NCBI RefSeq assembly: GCF_000425585.1
Contig: NZ_KE384399.1
Location: forward strand, 62,001 to 126,000
Length of the DNA: 64,000 bases
Source of the DNA: Terrimonas ferruginea DSM 30193
GTDB taxonomy: Bacteria; Bacteroidota; Bacteroidia; Chitinophagales; Chitinophagaceae
Reading direction: 5' to 3'
Shown: positions 43,495 to 52,838 of the stretch, piece by piece
Numbering within the stretch: position 1 is the first letter of the stretch
How the letters are laid out: every line of letters starts with the position of its first letter
Notes under the pieces: model-generated
Told to the model about the DNA's origin: nothing
The model's database searches: none
What the model saw: the letters and a program-made list of their open reading frames with translations, nothing else
Made by a program: the position numbers and the translations under genes

Positions 43495-44820
43495 ATGGGA
43501 ATACTCAAAGACAGGTTTAAGGCCAAGGCAGATCAGATGTCGGCCGAGATCAAGGATATCTTGAAAGAACATGGTTCCAGGGTGATCGGGGAGGTGCAAT
43601 TGGCCCAGGTTTACCAGGGCATGCGCGGTATCACCGGCCTGGTAACCGAAACTTCTCTGCTGGATGCACAGGATGGTATCCGTTTCCGCGGTTATTCAAT
43701 CCCCGAACTCCGTGAAAAGCTGCCAAAAGCTCCCGGAGGATCCGAGCCCTTACCCGAAGGTCTTTTCTACCTGATGCTGATCGGCGAATTGCCGACAGAA
43801 GAAGATGTGCAACATGTTACGGCTGTGCTGCAACGCCGCAGCCAGGTGCCTTTGCATGTGTTCCAGGCGATCGAAGCAATGCCGCTTACTGCCCATCCCA
43901 TGACACAACTGACCGTGGCAGTAATGGCACTGCAAACCGAAAGCCAGTTTGCACGCCGCTATGCAGCGGGCATGAGCAAAAAAGATTATTGGGAAGCCGT
44001 GTTTGATGATTCGATGGACCTCATTGCACGCCTGCCCCGCGTAGCCGCTTATATCTATCGCCGCAAATACAAATTCGGCAGCCACATCGAACCGAATGGC
44101 CTGCTCGACTGGGCCGGCAACTTTGCCCATATGCTCGGCTTTGAAGACGATGGGTTTAAAGAACTGATGCGTTTGTATATGACCATTCACGCCGACCACG
44201 AAGGTGGCAACGTGTCTGCACATACGACCCACCTGGTAGGTTCCGCACTCAGCGATCCCTATCTCTCTTTTGCTGCCGGTCTCAACGGTCTTGCTGGTCC
44301 TTTGCACGGACTGGCCAACCAGGAAGTGATCAAGTGGATCTTCGAGATGCAGGAACAATTGAAAACCGATAGTCCCACTCCCCAGCAGATCGAAGAGTAT
44401 GTACGTAAAACATTGAGCGAAGGAAAAGTGGTACCTGGTTACGGCCACGCCGTACTGCGTAAAACAGATCCGCGCTTTACCGCACAAATGGAGTTCGGGA
44501 AAAAGCACATGCCGGATGACAAGCTCGTACAAACCGTTTGGAATGTATATGAAACAGTTCCACCGATCCTGCAGTCACTCGGCAAGGTGAAAAATCCATG
44601 GCCCAACGTTGATGCACACAGCGGTGCGCTGCTCGTGCATTTCGGTATGAAAGAATATGATTATTACACGGTGATGTTTGGTGTAAGCCGTGCACTCGGT
44701 GTATTGGCCAGTCTTTGCTGGGATCGCGGATTAGGATTTGCAATCGAGCGTCCGAAGTCCATTACAACCGACCTTGTGAAGAAGTGGATCAAAGGAGAAG
44801 ACCAGATATGGGGAGATTAA
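43495..44820 (+). CDS. gltA: Citrate synthase, long (eukaryote-like) form
   Basis: 441 aa. The active-site motifs are HADHEGGNVSAHT, GLAGPLHGLANQE and PGYGHAVLRKTDPR. Citrate synthase joins oxaloacetate and acetyl-CoA at the entry to the TCA cycle. The sequence looks more like the mitochondrial type than the hexameric NADH-inhibited enterobacterial type. It is a single-gene unit with a promoter and a strong terminator. Confidence 0.93.
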   Translation: MGILKDRFKAKADQMSAEIKDILKEHGSRVIGEVQLAQVYQGMRGITGLVTETSLLDAQDGIRFRGYSIPELREKLPKAPGGSEPLPEGLFYLMLIGELPTEEDVQHVTAVLQRRSQVPLHVFQAIEAMPLTAHPMTQLTVAVMALQTESQFARRYAAGMSKKDYWEAVFDDSMDLIARLPRVAAYIYRRKYKFGSHIEPNGLLDWAGNFAHMLGFEDDGFKELMRLYMTIHADHEGGNVSAHTTHLVGSALSDPYLSFAAGLNGLAGPLHGLANQEVIKWIFEMQEQLKTDSPTPQQIEEYVRKTLSEGKVVPGYGHAVLRKTDPRFTAQMEFGKKHMPDDKLVQTVWNVYETVPPILQSLGKVKNPWPNVDAHSGALLVHFGMKEYDYYTVMFGVSRALGVLASLCWDRGLGFAIERPKSITTDLVKKWIKGEDQIWGD

Positions 44821-44840
44821 GCCCCACTATGATAAGCATA

Positions 44841-44868
44841 AAACCCTGTTTCTTAACAGGGTTTTTTA
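44841..44868 (+). terminator. Intrinsic terminator of gltA
   Basis: Perfect 10-bp stem AAACCCTGTT/AACAGGGTTT, TCTT loop, then T run. Confidence 0.92.
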
Positions 44869-44974
44869 TTTGCAGGAGGAGATAAGCGTGTGTGGCAGCA
44901 GAACCTTTTTGGTACGGTTTTTTGAGGAGTAGGAGAAGAACGCACTGATTCCTTAACTTTAAAAATAATAGGTT

Positions 44975-45232
44975 ATGACTAACAAAAACAAAGTATTGCT
45001 GGGCATCCTGGGTGCTGCTGCAGCAGGTGTTGCTATAGGATTGTTGATTGCTCCTGAAAAAGGAAAAGACATCCGTAAGAAAATCAAGCAAACAGCCGGC
45101 GATTGGGCTGATACCGTAAGCCATCTGTTTCACCGCGGCGAACGCGAGCTCGAAAACGTAAAAGACAAAGCACGTAGTGCAAAGAGCGCCGCTGAAGACA
45201 AAGTGAATCGCATCAAAGAAAGCCTTAGTTAA
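44975..45232 (+). CDS. YtxH domain protein
   Basis: 85 aa. One N-terminal hydrophobic helix (LLGILGAAAAGVAIGLLIAP) is followed by a charged helix with the YtxH feature PEKGKDIRKKIKQTAGDW. The family is envelope or stress related with no firm biochemical role. It has its own terminator, but two further small envelope genes follow, forming a typical Bacteroidota cassette. Confidence 0.85.
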   Translation: MTNKNKVLLGILGAAAAGVAIGLLIAPEKGKDIRKKIKQTAGDWADTVSHLFHRGERELENVKDKARSAKSAAEDKVNRIKESLS

Positions 45233-45249
45233 TGCACATCATACTAAAG

Positions 45250-45282
45250 AAGGTGCCTGTAAATATGCAGGCGCCTTTTTTT
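45250..45282 (+). terminator. Intrinsic terminator after the YtxH gene
   Basis: 10-bp stem AAGGTGCCTG/CAGGCGCCTT (one T-G pair), 8-nt loop, then a T run. Confidence 0.88.
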
Positions 45283-45301
45283 AATTTGAAATGTGCAAAT
45301 A

Positions 45302-45363
45302 GTGAATAAGTCAATAAGTGAATGGTGAATAGTTAATATGACTATTTAACTTAAAACTTACAA
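45302..45363. repeat. Degenerate heptamer/octamer array
   Basis: GTGAATAA-type units (45307-45341) and ACTTAAA/ACTTACA units near 45349-45363, with 7-8 bp spacing, less regular than the other arrays. Confidence 0.55.
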
Positions 45364-45371
45364 CCTCTCTC

Positions 45372-45713
45372 ATGGAAGAACTGAAAGAAAAAACCGCCGA
45401 CCTGGTTGATCATCTAGAAGATATCGCCGATACCTACTATCGGCTAACTATCATCAATGTTACCCAGAAAGCGACGAATATTGCCTCCACCGTAGTAGTG
45501 GCTGTAATGTTATGCGGACTGGCCATGTTTGTATTAATGTTCCTCGGCGTGGCACTCGGTGTCTGGCTCGGTGATCTTGTACAAAGCAGAAGCCTGGGCT
45601 TCTTATTGGCCGCGGGCGTGTACCTGCTCGGTCTGCTCATCATCCTTGCCATGCGCAAGTCAATTATTTATCCCTTCATCAGAAACTTTATCGTAAGAAA
45701 AGTGTATGACTAG
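45372..45713 (+). CDS. Holin-like membrane protein (phage holin superfamily 6 type)
   Basis: 113 aa with two adjacent helices (about 35-65 and 72-95) and a charged N-terminal helix (MEELKEKTADLVDHLEDIAD). It resembles the Phage_holin_3_6 family that is chromosomal and often next to YtxH genes. It is not evidence for a phage. It overlaps the next gene by 8 nt, so the two are coupled. Confidence 0.75.
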   Translation: MEELKEKTADLVDHLEDIADTYYRLTIINVTQKATNIASTVVVAVMLCGLAMFVLMFLGVALGVWLGDLVQSRSLGFLLAAGVYLLGLLIILAMRKSIIYPFIRNFIVRKVYD

Positions 45714-46167
45714 ACCTATACAAACATACGACGACCTCGTAGCCGAAAAGCAACGGTTGAAAGATTTGCTCAAAGCACAGAAGGAACTCATCCACCAGGA
45801 CGTGCAGGATATCAAAGCTGAACTGGAACCCATCCGCAGCGCTATCAATGTTGCAGGAAAATTCTTTTCACGCGATGCCAGTAATCCTTTGGTGAATCTC
45901 GGAATCAACCGTGTGATCGATTTTGTAATGAAGCGTGTATTGCTCTCCAAAACCGGGTGGTTTGCCAAACTCGCTGTTCCTTTTATCATGAAAAATTATT
46001 CTTCGCACTTCGTGGAAGAAAATAAAGGCAAATTGTTCAGTTGGGTTACTTCGCTTTTCAGCAAAAAGAAAGATAAAAACGGGCAGCACGAAGAGGAAAC
46101 GGATGAGGAGGAAATCGACGATCTGGAAAAAGGCGAAGCTGCTTCAGATACACGACCGACTTTGTAA
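45706..46167 (+). CDS. Hypothetical protein of the YtxH/holin cassette
   Basis: 153 aa. The N-terminal half is a coiled coil (AEKQRLKDLLKAQKELIHQD), the middle is amphipathic (NLGINRVIDFVMKRVLLSK, WFAKLAVPFIMKNYSSHF), and the C-terminus is very acidic. No family name is known to me. Overlap with the holin-like gene implies a complex at the inner membrane. The stop codon starts a heptamer array. Confidence 0.7.
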   Translation: MTRPIQTYDDLVAEKQRLKDLLKAQKELIHQDVQDIKAELEPIRSAINVAGKFFSRDASNPLVNLGINRVIDFVMKRVLLSKTGWFAKLAVPFIMKNYSSHFVEENKGKLFSWVTSLFSKKKDKNGQHEEETDEEEIDDLEKGEAASDTRPTL

Positions 46168-46192
46168 GTCAAAATTCAAAAATAAAAAGTCA
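46165..46192 (+). repeat. Heptamer array starting at the stop codon of the cassette
   Basis: TAAGTCA, AAATTCA, AAAATAA, AAAGTCA. The first TAA is the stop codon. Confidence 0.78.
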
Positions 46193-46239
46193 AAAGACTT
46201 GTTGGATAGGCAGTAAGTGAATAGGAGTATTTAACTTGA

Positions 46240-46322
46240 ACTTATTACTTACTACTTACTACTTACTACTTAATACTTAATACTTAATACTTAATACTTA
46301 ATACTTAATACTTAATACTTCA
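46240..46322 (-). repeat. Heptamer array, about 12 units, starting at the stop codon of the Tle-like gene
   Basis: Minus strand: TGAAGTA then ATTAAGT-type units (ACTTAAT and ACTTACT on the plus strand) with a strict 7-bp period over 83 nt. The TGA (46322-46320) is the stop codon. Confidence 0.9.
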
Positions 46323-47267
46323 CCGGACGGGCAGCCCGAATTTACGGGCTCCTTCTCTTATAAAGCGGTCTGCCTCCGCACTGCCATCCGCACAAATCAC
46401 ATCGATCGGCTTTCCTAATTTTTTTGTAACAGGATTGGTATTGTCTACCCACACCACGCCGCCGCGCGTAGCAACCGGCCGTTGCGGTGGCTGCACCACA
46501 CACGCGCCATCGTCAAACATACCTACCTGTGTACGATCGGTCACAAAAGATCCCCCTACACCTCCATGTGAGGTATAAAAGTATTTCTCTTCATAATATT
46601 CCGCTTTGTATTGCGTGGACGTGTTGCTGAAATAAGTCCGCGATCCGACCTCGGGATGACGACGGGCATGAAAAACATATTTGACATTTTCCACTGTCTC
46701 TCCGTCAAGGCAAGGCTGCCGGTCTACCGAATCATACAATCCTAAAAAATAAACCTGGATCAGCGGGCTCAGCATGCGTGCCAGCACTGTAGCGATGAGA
46801 CCACCGCGGCTATGCCCTACCAATATTACGCGAACCTGTTGATTATTCAGCGGCTGGCTCGACAACATCTGAGGAGTAACTCTTACAGGTACGCGAAATT
46901 CCTGCGTATATGTACTGGTATAAAAGCCGTGACTATATGCCTGCTGTTGTTGTTGCTGCATGCAACTGTTTACATCGAACATATCCAGCGGCTTGTGGCC
47001 ATTCATCATCCGGGGAAATAAAACCTGCAATCGCTGCCGGATAAAATCAAGTGCTTCCTGGAGAATGGGAACGGAATCGGTACCCCAAACCTTACTGCGC
47101 GGACCATCGTAGAACTTGCGGTCTACGCCCATTGCGCCAAATTGAAAGTCGCGTACGAATTGAAATACATGGCTGTTACTACCATCCGGTTTGCGCCATT
47201 CAGACGAACCGGTACCATCTATTCCTACCACGATGAAGTGAGGAGAGCCGGGAGGGTTCATAAGCAT
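46320..47267 (-). CDS. DUF2235/Tle-like alpha/beta hydrolase, candidate T6SS lipase effector
   Basis: 315 aa from the ATG at 47267; a TTG at 47297 looks like part of a promoter element. It begins with the DUF2235-type GIDGTGSS strand and has the nucleophile elbow VGHSRGG (Ser about residue 153), an acid in LGLYDSVDR and a His in TSHGGVGG near the end. DUF2235 proteins include Tle1 phospholipase effectors of T6SS. It is encoded divergently from tssE. There is no signal peptide, as expected for T6SS cargo. No immunity gene is evident beside it, so a metabolic hydrolase is the alternative. Confidence 0.72.
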   Translation of the reverse strand: MLMNPPGSPHFIVVGIDGTGSSEWRKPDGSNSHVFQFVRDFQFGAMGVDRKFYDGPRSKVWGTDSVPILQEALDFIRQRLQVLFPRMMNGHKPLDMFDVNSCMQQQQQQAYSHGFYTSTYTQEFRVPVRVTPQMLSSQPLNNQQVRVILVGHSRGGLIATVLARMLSPLIQVYFLGLYDSVDRQPCLDGETVENVKYVFHARRHPEVGSRTYFSNTSTQYKAEYYEEKYFYTSHGGVGGSFVTDRTQVGMFDDGACVVQPPQRPVATRGGVVWVDNTNPVTKKLGKPIDVICADGSAEADRFIREGARKFGLPVR

Positions 47268-47486
47268 CGATTTCAGCCGCACAGCAGCAAAGACCAAGCC
47301 ATGGCCATAGGTTTCAGATTAAAAAATCTGCGGTTCCGGGATTAATTTTTACCGATTTCAAAAAAACTGGCGTTGAATTTGTATAGAAGCAGGTGACAAA
47401 GCCCCAGCATTGCCGAATCAAGACAATCTCTTTTGACCGTGGCAGATGCGTTTAGCGATCTCATTCTTTTCCTGTAATCCACGGTC

Positions 47487-47924
47487 ATGAATATTGAGTT
47501 TTACGCTTTACCCATTGCCTTACATTCTGTGCCTTCAGGCAAAACACTTACGCGGTGTTCGCTGAAGCAATCCATTGCACATAACCTGCACCTGATTCTC
47601 ACGTCTACCTTTAATAGTCTTTCCTCCGATGATCAGTTCGGTTGCCGCATATGGGACGCCGATTTCGATAACATCAGCAATCAGAATAAACAGAAGGAAG
47701 AAATCATCCATAGCATACAACAGGTGATCGCCCGTTACGAGCGCCGCCTTACACAAACACGCGTCGAATTGAGATTGCAGCAGGAAGAAGCTGAGCCCCG
47801 CCAGGCCGGCACACGCGTAAAGAAAAAACTTTCCATTGTTATTACCGCACATATACAACTGACCAACGAACCGATCGTTTACCGCGATCACTTTTTTGTC
47901 AGTCCATTATCTTACGATTTATAA
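47487..47924 (+). CDS. tssE: T6SS baseplate wedge protein TssE (gp25-like)
   Basis: 145 aa, GPW/gp25 family. It has the SLKQSIAHNLHLILTSTFNS segment, the usual DDQFGCRIWDADF feature and a VKKKLSIVITAHIQ strand. TssE is a wedge part of the T6SS baseplate. It is the first gene of the T6SSiii run and lies 5 nt before tssF. No good promoter box was found in the 219-nt gap; TGAATTTG near 47371 is the closest. Confidence 0.9.
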   Translation: MNIEFYALPIALHSVPSGKTLTRCSLKQSIAHNLHLILTSTFNSLSSDDQFGCRIWDADFDNISNQNKQKEEIIHSIQQVIARYERRLTQTRVELRLQQEEAEPRQAGTRVKKKLSIVITAHIQLTNEPIVYRDHFFVSPLSYDL

Positions 47925-47929
47925 ACCTT

Positions 47930-49789
47930 ATGTCTGAAAGCAGAGAACATATCCGCAACCGTATGCTGCAGATGGCAGCCCGTAGCTGGGGTTATCCTGA
48001 AACGGAAGCCGAAACCAGCTTCGACCCGCTCGTAGGCCTGTTGCTTTCCGTGCAGGCAGCCGAGTTCGAACGCGTGTCCGCAGAGATTCATCAGTCCCGC
48101 GCACGCGTACTCGAACGCATGGTGGAATTACTTTCTCCCGAAACACTTACCGGTCCTTTGCCTTCGCACGCCGTACTGGCCGCAGGCACCTTGCAGGATA
48201 ATGTGAGCGTATCACCACAGGAACAATTTGTATTGACACAAAAGTTACCTGCAGAAAATGGCGGCCAGCCCCGCACACGCGATCTCTTCTTTACACCAAC
48301 AGGTCATTTCGCCGTCAACCGCAGCAACATCCGTTATGTGGCTACCGCGGGTAAGTTTTTTCAATTGCATCCCGGTGCCGGCAAAGAATTACTGGCCTAT
48401 AATTCCGGTGAGGGACTGGGCGCTACAGAGTTCTGGCTGGGTATCGATCAGGCCGGCGTTTCACTCGATAATGCACAGTTTTATTTCCAGATACGCAACG
48501 AAGTGTTGCGTGATTATTTCTATGCACAGTTGCCTGCCGCTACCTGGTATGCCGATGCCCAATCTTTGCATACCCATTCCGGATTCAACGATCCGCGTAC
48601 AGCCCATACAAAACTGAATGTGGAAGAACTGCTGCAGCAACCCGGCAGCATCCGCCACAGCGTATTGCGCGACATCAACGAATTATATAAATCTTCTTTC
48701 GTCACCATCCGTGATGAGCAACAATACACAGCCGGCTTGTCTGGCATACCCACGCAACTCGAACAGGCATTTTCCATTCAAAGCAAAAACCTGATAGAAA
48801 CAGACGGCTTACGCTGGATCCGTATTGTATTTCCCGAAAACGTAACAGCCGAAATGCTCGAAGATGTCAGTTGTTATATGAATTGTTTTCCGGTGGTCAA
48901 CCGCCGCCTGCAGGAGATCACTTACCGCATGCAGGAACTGGTCAACATCATTCCTTTACTTACCGACGATCTTTATTTTGACCTGGAAGAAGTAACAGAC
49001 CAGGATGCACATCCCCTGCATGTGCGCGAACTCGATGGCAACAATCCTTCGGGCCTGCATATTTTACTCCGTTCCGGCGGCGTTGGCCGTTTTGATGAAC
49101 GTGACGCCGCTTCCATGATCGGACAGGTACTGCAATTACTCCGCGATGAAAGCGCGGCATTCTCCAGGCTGGGACGTGATTTTGTTGCAGGTGAAGTAAA
49201 ACAATTGCAGCAGATCGTGAACCGGCTCGAACAACAGATGCGGCAAAAAAACTGGCTCACCGAACGTACGCCTTACCTGCTGATCCGCAGCCGCAAGCAG
49301 GAAGAAGTAAGACATTTATTTGTAAAATACTGGTCCGTCAATGGAAGGGCTGCCAATGATATAAAAGCCGGTACTCCGCTGATGCCTTATCGTTCCGGTG
49401 CGCTCGATCACAACCGCATCGTATTACTTACCGCCACGCGCGGTGGCCGCGACCGCCTGATGACCGCCGATGCTATTACGGCTTATAAAAGTGCCGTGCT
49501 TTCCCGCGACCGCGTGATGAGCCTCGAAGATGTACGCCTGTTCTGCATGCGCGAACTCGGACAACGCGTAAGCAGTGTCGATGTACAAAAAGGCGTAATG
49601 GTTTCGCTCAACGAAGCAGAAGGGTTTGTGAAAACGATTGATGTAACGATCCGCCTGCACCGCAAAGATTATCGTGAAGCAAGAGAACGCAATGAAATCG
49701 TTGCCTGGGAAAAAGACCTCGCTTTCCGCCTGGCCGACCGCTCACTCGCTTTGATGCCTTACAGAATATTTATTGAAGAAGCAGCGTAA
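47930..49789 (+). CDS. tssF: T6SS baseplate protein TssF
   Basis: 619 aa, the usual size. It begins with a conserved helix (RNRMLQMAARSWGYPETEAE), then DPLVGLLLSVQAAEFERVSA, followed by a mixed domain with RELDGNNPSG and a C-terminal MRELGQRVSSVDVQKG and VTIRLHRKDY. TssF forms a wedge with TssE, TssG and TssK in the baseplate. It is 5 nt after tssE and 4 nt before tssG. Confidence 0.88.
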   Translation: MSESREHIRNRMLQMAARSWGYPETEAETSFDPLVGLLLSVQAAEFERVSAEIHQSRARVLERMVELLSPETLTGPLPSHAVLAAGTLQDNVSVSPQEQFVLTQKLPAENGGQPRTRDLFFTPTGHFAVNRSNIRYVATAGKFFQLHPGAGKELLAYNSGEGLGATEFWLGIDQAGVSLDNAQFYFQIRNEVLRDYFYAQLPAATWYADAQSLHTHSGFNDPRTAHTKLNVEELLQQPGSIRHSVLRDINELYKSSFVTIRDEQQYTAGLSGIPTQLEQAFSIQSKNLIETDGLRWIRIVFPENVTAEMLEDVSCYMNCFPVVNRRLQEITYRMQELVNIIPLLTDDLYFDLEEVTDQDAHPLHVRELDGNNPSGLHILLRSGGVGRFDERDAASMIGQVLQLLRDESAAFSRLGRDFVAGEVKQLQQIVNRLEQQMRQKNWLTERTPYLLIRSRKQEEVRHLFVKYWSVNGRAANDIKAGTPLMPYRSGALDHNRIVLLTATRGGRDRLMTADAITAYKSAVLSRDRVMSLEDVRLFCMRELGQRVSSVDVQKGVMVSLNEAEGFVKTIDVTIRLHRKDYREARERNEIVAWEKDLAFRLADRSLALMPYRIFIEEAA

Positions 49790-49793
49790 CAAT

Positions 49794-50717
49794 ATGGACA
49801 ACGAAGCAATATTGATACAATGGATGGAAGAATGCCGCAACGGACGGGCGGATATCCGTACCGAAACCCTGGTGGCACAGGCCCTGCAGCAAGGTTTGCG
49901 GCTCCGTGATGTGCTGGCTTCCAACAGCGGTTTTTTCCTGCGCGAATATGCGCCGGATCTGCTGGATATAACATTGGAAGGTTCGCAGCCTTACCGCTCT
50001 TATCTGCAACTCGAATTATCCCGCCCGGGTTTCTATGATATGTTGCCCGAAGGGATGTTTTTTCAACCCGGACAAAGCGGCGAAGAAGTATTGAACATGG
50101 CGCAATCTTCACGCAATGGAGCCATTCGTGAAAAAGAGATCCGCAAGTTCTTTCGTCCGTTTGAAAATGAGTTCTTTTACCAGCAGGTACAGTTGGAAAA
50201 AAATGAAGCTGCTTTATTAGGCGGCTGGCAGGAAGGTGCGTTGCAGGAGTTTTTCCGTACCTTCTGGAATATACCGGATGGTTTGCCGTCCGCGACGGTG
50301 GCTTCCTTGCTTGTGCTGATTCCTTACGCACATAAAATTGCCGGCGATATGGAACTGATGCAGGATTGCCTGCGCTTCCTGCTGCTGGAAGAAGTAAAGG
50401 TGGTACGCCGTTACAGTGAAGAAGAACCTGTTCCCGCCGGACTCGGAGGATTGGAGTTGGGCCGTGATATGATTTGCGGCACCACGTTCCGCGAAGATTA
50501 CCCGGTGCTGGAATATGTGATAGGTCCCTTGCGCAACAGCAGGGTGACACAATATACCGAAGGAGGCAGCCATGCATTGATCCTGGAAACATTCAACAGA
50601 TTCTTTGCACCGGTGGAAGCCGATATTATATTTACCGTAGAGATCAACCGCAGCGAAGCGGATATGACATTGAGTGAAGAAAGTGAAATAGTGTTGGGAT
50701 ATTCATCTGTTTTATAA
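49794..50717 (+). CDS. tssG: T6SS baseplate protein TssG
   Basis: 307 aa from the ATG at 49794 (MDNEAILIQWMEECRNG); upstream in-frame codons overlap tssF. It shows the Bacteroidota TssG pattern: a helical N-terminus, SRNGAIREKEIRKFFRPFENEFF and a later EGALQEFFRTFWNIPDG. The assignment rests on length, order and this pattern; the family is divergent. TssG pairs with TssF. It sits 4 nt downstream of tssF. Confidence 0.75.
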   Translation: MDNEAILIQWMEECRNGRADIRTETLVAQALQQGLRLRDVLASNSGFFLREYAPDLLDITLEGSQPYRSYLQLELSRPGFYDMLPEGMFFQPGQSGEEVLNMAQSSRNGAIREKEIRKFFRPFENEFFYQQVQLEKNEAALLGGWQEGALQEFFRTFWNIPDGLPSATVASLLVLIPYAHKIAGDMELMQDCLRFLLLEEVKVVRRYSEEEPVPAGLGGLELGRDMICGTTFREDYPVLEYVIGPLRNSRVTQYTEGGSHALILETFNRFFAPVEADIIFTVEINRSEADMTLSEESEIVLGYSSVL

Positions 50718-50749
50718 AATCATTACCACCACCCAAGAATAGCGCAACA

Positions 50750-51622
50750 ATGATGGAAAAATGGTTAACACCTGATATCGGACGCTTGTTTTCAATACTG
50801 GGCATCGGCTTCATCAGCCTGGCTGTGGTCATGGGTTTTGTGGTCAACAAAATCCGTGGCGCATTCAAACCTTTTGCACGCAACACGCTGATATATGTAG
50901 TAGTTGCGGCTGCAATTATCGGGCTTACCGGTTTTGTAATGGCTCTCTCCTGGTTCAATAGTTACCTGCAATATTTTATATTGATGCAGGGATTGTTTCT
51001 TGCTTTTGGTATCATCAACGTATGGAGTATGCGCCGCTTTCTGAAATGGGTGGATGCAGATTCATTCTGGGCCGAGATGTTGTTGTCACTGGCCGTCACT
51101 TTGCTTGGCTGTATCTTCTTCATCATGACCTTCCGGGTGGTGAACAGGGAAGGGCTGGAATTCGCCATGGCTACGGCCGGCATTTGTTTCCTGCTGCCGC
51201 GTATTGTTTACCAGACCTATCTTACCGCCCTCGATATCCGTCCGAAAATTTTGCGCCAGTGGCATTATCCCGTGCATGAATCGGTGGCAGAACCCGACTT
51301 GGGCAAACTACGGAACCTGCTGGTGATCAGTTTTGAATTTCAGAAAAAACCTACCGATAAATATTTTACCAATTTCCGCGCGAAAGCACCGGTGGACATG
51401 GAGTTTGGTCAGTTGTTTTATTATTTCATCAATGACTACAACGACCGTCACGCCAACGACACCATCCGCTATGTGAGTGAAAGCGGCGCACCATCGGGAT
51501 GGATTTTTTATAAAAAACCCAAATGGTATCATCTCATCACCCGATACATCGATGCAGACCGGACCATTTTTGTCAATAAGATAAAAGAAAACGATATCAT
51601 CATCTGTAGTCGCATATCATAA
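50750..51622 (+). CDS. tssN: T6SSiii membrane protein TssN
   Basis: 290 aa. About five helices fill residues 10-160 (LFSILGIGFISLAVVMGFVV, LIYVVVAAAIIGLTGFVMAL and others). A cytoplasmic domain follows (LRNLLVISFEFQKKPTDKY, FFINDY). TssN is specific to subtype iii and, with TssO-R, replaces TssJLM as membrane complex. The order tssG-N-K supports the call. Confidence 0.82.
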   Translation: MMEKWLTPDIGRLFSILGIGFISLAVVMGFVVNKIRGAFKPFARNTLIYVVVAAAIIGLTGFVMALSWFNSYLQYFILMQGLFLAFGIINVWSMRRFLKWVDADSFWAEMLLSLAVTLLGCIFFIMTFRVVNREGLEFAMATAGICFLLPRIVYQTYLTALDIRPKILRQWHYPVHESVAEPDLGKLRNLLVISFEFQKKPTDKYFTNFRAKAPVDMEFGQLFYYFINDYNDRHANDTIRYVSESGAPSGWIFYKKPKWYHLITRYIDADRTIFVNKIKENDIIICSRIS

Positions 51623-51639
51623 ACCGAAAATCAAGACAC

Positions 51640-52812
51640 ATGACCGATCCGAAGGAATTTCTCTACGTCAACTGGGTTGACGGCATGAAGATCAACAAGA
51701 CGCATTTTATCGGTGATCAGCAGGCTGCGGTCTACCGCGAAGCGCAGGGTAATACGATCCTCCTGAACGACCATAACTATGGTTTGCTTCCCTTGCCTGC
51801 CTTGTCGGAGGGCATCAAACTCTGGCTCAATGCCGATAACCAGCATAACGTTACGTTGCGCGTAATGGATTGCCGCATGGTTACCCGCGGCGGACATGTG
51901 ATCGTGCTGCAACAGGACACCGCGCTTTCCTCCGTAGAACTGCAGGCTGAAATTCCGGGACTGAAAACAAGACTCGAGGCTTCCGGCGGCCAGAAGATAT
52001 TTTATTATATCGTATTGGCCGTTGATCCCTACGCTCGCGTAGCAGTAGGGCAGGCTACACGCGAAACGCCTCCGCGTCTGCCGCATGTCATTTCCCAATA
52101 CTCCCTGCACCTGATGCCGGTGGATGAAACCAACCCGCACAGCCTCGGCGGATACCAGGTGCCTGTAGGACGTTTGATCGTGGAAGAACAACGCGTGAGT
52201 CTTGACGAAGAATACATTCCGCCGGTGGCCGCCGTTAACGCACACCAGAGCCTGCTGGAAGTACACGCTGCCACGGAACTGTTTTTAGGAAAAATGGAAC
52301 GCTGGTCCTTGCAGATCGTTCAAAAAATCCTGCAGAAAAAACAAGACAACGACCTGGCTATTTCCGTACAGAAAATTTGTGAAAACGTACTGGTATATCT
52401 CGCAGCACAAACACCTTCCTTACGCCCGGCATTTCTTCATCAGCCGCCGGTTCACCTCATCGGCAGTGTAAGCGGTTTGGCGAGGCTGATCAAGAATTCA
52501 CTGGACATTTTCCTGGGAACGATCAAGGAGGAACTCATCAACTACCTCACCGAATGGTGTGGTGTGTCGCAGGGAGAAGTGGAAAGCAGTATTACCGAAC
52601 TGTGTAACAATAATTATCATCACCTCGATATCAAAACCTCGATCGACCGGCTCGAAGATTTTACGCGTACCATGTCGCTCGTATTCTCCAGCCTGGCAGG
52701 TCTTGATTATATCGGTAAGAAACGCGAAACCGGCATCTTCGTTAAAGAGCAGGCCATTCTGCCCGATGCCGATTTCCAGGAAAAAAGACGCAACAGTTTC
52801 CTGGCTGAGTAA
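51640..52812 (+). CDS. tssK: T6SS baseplate protein TssK
   Basis: 390 aa. It has the Bacteroidota TssK start (FLYVNWVDGMKINKTHFIGD), which corresponds to the Y-x-x-W-x-x-G-M-x-L-x-P-x-H-F of other TssK, and a helical C-terminal half (LAISVQKICENVLVYL). TssK links the baseplate to the membrane complex. It lies 17 nt after tssN and 26 nt before tssO. Confidence 0.82.
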   Translation: MTDPKEFLYVNWVDGMKINKTHFIGDQQAAVYREAQGNTILLNDHNYGLLPLPALSEGIKLWLNADNQHNVTLRVMDCRMVTRGGHVIVLQQDTALSSVELQAEIPGLKTRLEASGGQKIFYYIVLAVDPYARVAVGQATRETPPRLPHVISQYSLHLMPVDETNPHSLGGYQVPVGRLIVEEQRVSLDEEYIPPVAAVNAHQSLLEVHAATELFLGKMERWSLQIVQKILQKKQDNDLAISVQKICENVLVYLAAQTPSLRPAFLHQPPVHLIGSVSGLARLIKNSLDIFLGTIKEELINYLTEWCGVSQGEVESSITELCNNNYHHLDIKTSIDRLEDFTRTMSLVFSSLAGLDYIGKKRETGIFVKEQAILPDADFQEKRRNSFLAE

Positions 52813-52838
52813 ATCTGTTTAACCTAAACAACGAACCA

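Noticed and set aside
45372-45713. Prophage remnant suggested by a holin-like gene
   Set aside because: No other phage genes are near, and the YtxH/holin-like cassette is a normal chromosomal arrangement in this phylum.
46240-46322. CRISPR-like regular repeats
   Set aside because: The period is 7 bp with no spacers, so it is a simple tandem array and not CRISPR.
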